From SHZI01 sp964384525 (GTDB taxonomy: Bacteria; Pseudomonadota; Gammaproteobacteria; Steroidobacterales; GCA-2729495), in assembly GCA_964384525.1 (NCBI GenBank), contig CAYLKO010000016.1, positions 1 to 45,299 of the forward strand: a stretch of DNA of 45,299 nucleotides. The letters are read 5' to 3'. Both the position numbers and the translations under genes were made by a program. Positions within the stretch are counted from its first letter, which is position 1; each line of letters starts with the position of its first letter. The notes under the pieces are model-generated. The model saw nothing but the letters and a program-made list of their open reading frames with translations. It was not told where the DNA came from and searched no databases. Below, one piece after another: positions 41,569-45,299 of the stretch.

Positions 41569-43353
41569 TCAAGCCTGGAACTGCTCGTCGGTGATGGCCA
41601 GCAGCATGTCCGGCCCCGCCTGCAGGGCGCGCAGATGGGCGGTGGCCAGCGGCAGGAACTGTTCGGCGTAAAAGCGGGCCGTGATGATCTTGGCCTCGAG
41701 GAAGCTGCGCTCCGGGCCACTCACGTCCGTCGCCAAGTGACGGTGGGCGATCAGCGCCGCGCGCGCCAGCTGCCAGCCGCCCGTCACGGTACCCATCAGC
41801 ATCAGCATGTGCCAGGCGGCCGCGCCCGGCGTTGCGGGATGATCGGCATGATGTTCAACCAGCCATTGCCCGGCTTTTTCAAGCGCCTGCCGGCCTTCCT
41901 GAAGGTTGCTGCTGATTGCCTTCAGTTCCGTCACGCCCTGCAGCTCCGCTTCACATGCCCGCAATTCGGCCAGCAGCTCCTGCAACGACTCGCCTCCATC
42001 GCGGAGAATCTTCCGGCCGACGAGATCGTTGGCCTGGATGCCGGTGGTGCCCTCGTAAATGGTGGTGATCCGGGCATCGCGCAGATACTGTGCGGCGCCG
42101 GTCTCCTCCACGTAGCCCATTCCGCCATGCACCTGCAGGCCGATCGAGGTGAGCACCTGGCCCATTTCGGTGGACCAGCCCTTGACCACCGGCGTCATCA
42201 GCTCCACCCGTGATTGATGGCTGGCACGGACCCCGGCGTCCGGATGCCGGTGCGCCAGATCCAGATCGGCCGCGGTGACATAGGCGATGCTGCGCATCGC
42301 CTCGATATACGCTTTCATCGTCAGCAACATCCGGCGCACATCGGCATGCCGGATGATGGGCGCGCGTCCGGTCTCGCCCGCCACGTGCCCCTGAACCCGC
42401 TCACGGGCATAGGCGAGCGCCTGCTGATAGGCGCGCTCCGCCACTGCCACGCCCTCGAGCCCCACGCCCAGCCGGGCATGATTCATCATCGTGAACATCG
42501 CCGCGAGGCCGTTGTTGGCCTCACCCACCAGATAGCCGACCGCCTTGTCGAAGGCCATCACGCACGTCGGACTGCCATGAATTCCCAGTTTGTGCTCCAC
42601 CGAGATCGGGCGGACTCCATTGCGCTCACCCGGCTCGCCGGCAGCATCCGGAATGAACTTCGGCACCAGGAACAGGGAAATGCCGCGCACCCCGGGCGGC
42701 GCATCCGGCAGGCGCGCCAGCACCAGATGCACGATGTTTGCCGTCATGTCGTGGTCGCCCCAGGTGATGAAGATCTTCTGGCCACTCACCTGGTAATGAT
42801 CGCCAGCCGGCACGGCCTGCGTGCGCAGCGCCGCGAGGTCGGTGCCCGCCTGCGGTTCCGTGAGATTCATCGTGCCGGTCCACTCGCCGGCCGTCATTCG
42901 CGGCAGATAGATGCGCTGCAATTCCTCGCTGCCGTGCGCCTCGATGGCCCGGGCCGCACCTTCGGTCAGCAGCGGACACAGCGACCACGCGAGGTTCGCC
43001 GAGTACCACATCTCGTCGATGCCCACGCCAAACAGAAACGGCAGATCCTGCCCGCCGAATTCCTCTGCCGCGGTCAGCCTGGACCAGCCACCAGCCTGGT
43101 ACTCGCCATAGATCGCCTTGAACTCGTCGGGGACCACCACGCCGCCGTTCTCGACACGCGTGCCCTTGCGGTCACCGATCTGGTTGGTCGGCGCGATGAC
43201 CCTGGTCGCCAGCTCGGCGGCCTGCTCCAGGATCGCTTCGGCCATGTCCGGGGTGGCGTCCCCGCCCCCGGGCAGCGCCGTGAGCCGCGAGAGTCCTGCC
43301 AGCTCGTTGATGACAAACAACATCTCCCGAATCGGAGCACGATACTCAGCCAT
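41569..43353 (-). CDS. Long acyl-CoA dehydrogenase with C-terminal extension (DmdC-like)
   Basis: This 594-residue flavoenzyme has an N-terminal extension (1-80), the acyl-CoA dehydrogenase core (YLPRMTAGEWTGTMNLTEPQAGTDL, GQKIFITWGDHD, LGIHGSPTCVMAFD, LQVHGGMGYVEETGAAQYLRDARITTIYEGTTGIQANDLVGRK split over the FAD-binding and catalytic region) and a C-terminal helical domain (about 470-594) ending EQFQA. This long form is typical of DmdC and of fatty-acyl or aromatic-acyl dehydrogenases. It dehydrogenates an acyl-CoA at the alpha-beta bond and passes electrons to ETF; the exact chain is not readable. It is transcribed leftward, 51 bases downstream of typA. Confidence 0.9.
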   Translation of the reverse strand: MAEYRAPIREMLFVINELAGLSRLTALPGGGDATPDMAEAILEQAAELATRVIAPTNQIGDRKGTRVENGGVVVPDEFKAIYGEYQAGGWSRLTAAEEFGGQDLPFLFGVGIDEMWYSANLAWSLCPLLTEGAARAIEAHGSEELQRIYLPRMTAGEWTGTMNLTEPQAGTDLAALRTQAVPAGDHYQVSGQKIFITWGDHDMTANIVHLVLARLPDAPPGVRGISLFLVPKFIPDAAGEPGERNGVRPISVEHKLGIHGSPTCVMAFDKAVGYLVGEANNGLAAMFTMMNHARLGVGLEGVAVAERAYQQALAYARERVQGHVAGETGRAPIIRHADVRRMLLTMKAYIEAMRSIAYVTAADLDLAHRHPDAGVRASHQSRVELMTPVVKGWSTEMGQVLTSIGLQVHGGMGYVEETGAAQYLRDARITTIYEGTTGIQANDLVGRKILRDGGESLQELLAELRACEAELQGVTELKAISSNLQEGRQALEKAGQWLVEHHADHPATPGAAAWHMLMLMGTVTGGWQLARAALIAHRHLATDVSGPERSFLEAKIITARFYAEQFLPLATAHLRALQAGPDMLLAITDEQFQA

Positions 43354-43404
43354 TTATCCAACTCTTTGTTTATCAAGCATGTTTGAATGATAACAGAGCC
43401 GGTC

Positions 43405-45255
43405 TCAGGCGCGCTGCCGGGCATCCCGCCGCCGGTCGCTTTCCAGCAGGAACTTCTTGCGCAGGCGGATGCTGCGCGGCGTGACCTCCACGAGTTCATC
43501 ATCATCGATGAACTCCAGGGCCTGCTCCAGCGACATCCGGATGGGCGGCGTCAGCAGCAGATCTTCGTCGGTGCCGGCGGCGCGGATATTGGTGAGCTGT
43601 TTGGCCTTGGTGGGATTGACCACGAGGTCATTACCGCGGCTGTGGATGCCGCAGAGCATGCCTTCATACACCGGCTCGCCATGGCCGATGAAAAGCCGGC
43701 CGCGGTCCTGCAGATTGAAGAGCGCATAGGCCAGCGCCTTGCCGGCCACCATCGAAACCAGCACGCCGTTGACGCGCTGGCCGATCTCGGCCGCGATCCG
43801 CCGGTCGTAACGATCGAACACGTGGTAGATGAGCCCGGTCCCGGCCGTGCATGTCAGGTATTCGGTGCGAAAGCCGATCAGGCCGCGCGCCGGGATGCGG
43901 TATTCGATGCGCAATCGACCATTGCCATCCGGGGTCATGGTCAGGAGTTCGCCCTTGCGCTCGGCCAGGCGGCTCATGACCGCACCCTGATAGGCCTCGT
44001 CGAAGTCGACGGTGAGCTGCTCCCAGGGCTCGCAGAGCACGCCATCGATCTCCTGGAGAATCACCTCGGGCCGGGATACGGCCAGCTCGTAGCCTTCGCG
44101 CCGCATGTTTTCGATCAGGATCGAGAGATGCAGTTCGCCGCGGCCGGATACCTGGAACTTGTCCGGGTCGCCCGTGGGCTCCACCCGCAGCGCCACATTG
44201 TGCTTCAGCTCGCGCTCGAGGCGCTCCTTGATGTGCCGGCTGGTCAGGAACTTGCCTTCCTTGCCCGCCAGCGGCGACTTGTTGACCTGAAAGGTCATGG
44301 TGATGGTTGGTTCGTCCACCTTGAGCGGCGGCAGCCCTTCCGGGTGTTCGCGGTCACAGACGGTGTCCGAGATGAACAGCTCCTCGATGCCGCTGAACAC
44401 CACGATATCGCCGGCACTCGCCTGTTCAACCTTGTAGCGATTGAGGCCAAGGAAACCATACAGCTCGGCCAGCTTGCCCATCCGGACCTTGCCGTTGACA
44501 CCGACGATGCTCACGGTGGTGCCGGCCGTGGCCCGGCCGCGCGTGATCCGGCCGATGCCCAGCATGCCCACATAGGGGTCGTAATCGAGGCTGGAGACCT
44601 GCAGCTGCAGATGGCCCTCCGGATCCACGTCGGGCGGCTGCACGTGCCTGATGATGGCCTCGAAGAGCGGGGTCATGTCGCCGGAGCGCACCTCCGGATC
44701 GAGGCCCGCGTAGCCATTCAGGCCGGAGGCATAGATCACCGGAAAATCCAGTTGCTCGTTGGTGGCGCCGAGGCGATCAAAAAGCTCGAAGGTCTGGTCC
44801 AGCACCCAGCCGGGACGGGCGCCATCGCGATCGATCTTGTTGATCACCACGATGGGCGTGAAGCCCTGGGCAAAGGCCTTTTGCGTGACAAAGCGGGTCT
44901 GCGGCATCGGGCCATCCACCGCATCGACCAGCAGCAGGACGCAGTCGGCCATGGAGAGCACGCGCTCGACTTCACCGCCGAAGTCGGCATGACCGGGCGT
45001 GTCGATGATGTTGATCCGGTAGTCCCGCCATTGAATCGCCGTGTTCTTGGCAAGGATCGTGATGCCACGCTCCTTCTCGATGTCATTCGAGTCCATGGCC
45101 CGCTCGGGCAGCTGAAAGCGGGCGTCGAGCGTGCTCGACTGGCGCAGCAGTTTGTCCACCAGCGTGGTCTTGCCATGATCGACATGGGCGATGATGGCTA
45201 TATTCCGGAGCATAGCGGTCGCCCGGGACGTAACGGGGGACTTCAGGTCATTCAT
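43405..45255 (-). CDS. typA: Ribosome-associated translational GTPase TypA/BipA
   Basis: This is a 616-residue protein. G-domain motifs: AHVDHGKTT (G1), GITI switch I region, DTPGHADF (G3), NKID (G4). Domains II, III and V and the BipA-specific C-terminal domain follow, with RGLIGFRTEYLT and VNPTKAKQLTNIRAAGTDE, which are diagnostic. It acts on ribosome assembly and stress or cold adaptation. ATG 45255 gives 14 residues before the usual start; ATG 45213 (MLRNIAII) is an equally good candidate as neither has a clear ribosome-binding site. The gene is complete, with its promoter near the window edge. Confidence 0.95.
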   Translation of the reverse strand: MNDLKSPVTSRATAMLRNIAIIAHVDHGKTTLVDKLLRQSSTLDARFQLPERAMDSNDIEKERGITILAKNTAIQWRDYRINIIDTPGHADFGGEVERVLSMADCVLLLVDAVDGPMPQTRFVTQKAFAQGFTPIVVINKIDRDGARPGWVLDQTFELFDRLGATNEQLDFPVIYASGLNGYAGLDPEVRSGDMTPLFEAIIRHVQPPDVDPEGHLQLQVSSLDYDPYVGMLGIGRITRGRATAGTTVSIVGVNGKVRMGKLAELYGFLGLNRYKVEQASAGDIVVFSGIEELFISDTVCDREHPEGLPPLKVDEPTITMTFQVNKSPLAGKEGKFLTSRHIKERLERELKHNVALRVEPTGDPDKFQVSGRGELHLSILIENMRREGYELAVSRPEVILQEIDGVLCEPWEQLTVDFDEAYQGAVMSRLAERKGELLTMTPDGNGRLRIEYRIPARGLIGFRTEYLTCTAGTGLIYHVFDRYDRRIAAEIGQRVNGVLVSMVAGKALAYALFNLQDRGRLFIGHGEPVYEGMLCGIHSRGNDLVVNPTKAKQLTNIRAAGTDEDLLLTPPIRMSLEQALEFIDDDELVEVTPRSIRLRKKFLLESDRRRDARQRA

Positions 45256-45289
45256 TGGGGGGGAGAGCCGGGGGGACTTGAAGTGGGGA

Positions 45290-45295
45290 ATTATA
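45290..45295 (-). promoter_or_regulatory. -10 element of a probable typA promoter
   Basis: On the minus strand TATAAT, a perfect sigma-70 -10 hexamer, lies 34 bases before the typA ATG at 45255. The -35 would fall beyond the window end, so it cannot be checked. Confidence 0.45.
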
Positions 45296-45299
45296 GAGT

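Overview
This is a GC-rich window of bacterial chromosome, about 45.3 kb, with tightly packed genes and two 10-N assembly gaps (18251-18260 and 20283-20292). It looks like a contig from a metagenome or draft genome. The gene content suggests a gammaproteobacterium with respiratory and lipid-degrading habits. The evidence is a decaheme cytochrome/porin pair, a sulfite dehydrogenase, several beta-oxidation-type enzymes, typA, proBA, ilvIH and a PEP-CTERM-like sorting tail. The taxonomic placement is inference only. No tRNA, rRNA, CRISPR array, phage or complete mobile element was seen. The extreme left edge resembles the end of an IS21-type element.

Layout. 1-5.2 kb: possible IS end, a YggS-type PLP protein, a VOC protein, a TonB-C-like exported protein, an exported S9 peptidase, a small membrane protein and a GNAT acetyltransferase. 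5.3-10.2 kb: a coiled-coil lipoprotein, then a three-gene electron-transfer cluster (MtrA/DmsE-like decaheme cytochrome, MtrB/PioB-like outer-membrane barrel, diheme c4-type cytochrome) behind a promoter overlapped by a perfect palindrome. 10.2-13 kb: an MctP-like symporter with its DUF3311 partner, the remnant of an AlkB gene, and a MOSC protein. 13-18.5 kb: MarC, a cytochrome b561-YceI fusion, and a rightward run of YceI lipoprotein, VOC protein, SorA-like sulfite dehydrogenase, diheme SorB-like cytochrome and TMEM175-type channel. 18.7-26.4 kb: a small exported protein facing a leftward run ilvH-proB-proA-glpD-unknown envelope protein-recQ. 26.5-33.8 kb: ilvI (divergent from ilvH), an SGNH hydrolase with a sorting tail, an aldehyde dehydrogenase broken by an in-frame TAG, a DUF1838 protein, a pterin dehydratase, and a MaoC/crotonase pair. 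33.8-39.7 kb: fadD, then a mevalonate-pathway operon made of one HMG-CoA reductase-mevalonate kinase fusion, a type I isopentenyl-diphosphate isomerase and an SDR. 39.3-45.3 kb: a small exported protein, hsp20 behind a sigma-32-like promoter, a trans-sulfuration-type PLP enzyme, a long acyl-CoA dehydrogenase and typA.

How the genes work together. The decaheme cytochrome, porin and c4 cytochrome could carry electrons across the outer membrane, either outward to an extracellular acceptor or inward from a donor such as Fe(II). The sequence does not give the direction. The SorA/SorB-like pair would feed electrons from sulfite to c-type cytochromes. The HMGR-MVK fusion performs two consecutive steps of the mevalonate route, and the overlapping idi supports isoprenoid biosynthesis rather than mevalonate degradation. 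The remaining mevalonate genes (HMG-CoA synthase, phosphomevalonate kinase, diphosphomevalonate decarboxylase) are not in this window.

The least ordinary items are the HMGR-MVK fusion, the porin-cytochrome cluster with its palindrome, the diheme SorB, the ilvH-led mixed operon with ilvI on the other strand, the amber-interrupted aldehyde dehydrogenase and the AlkB relic.
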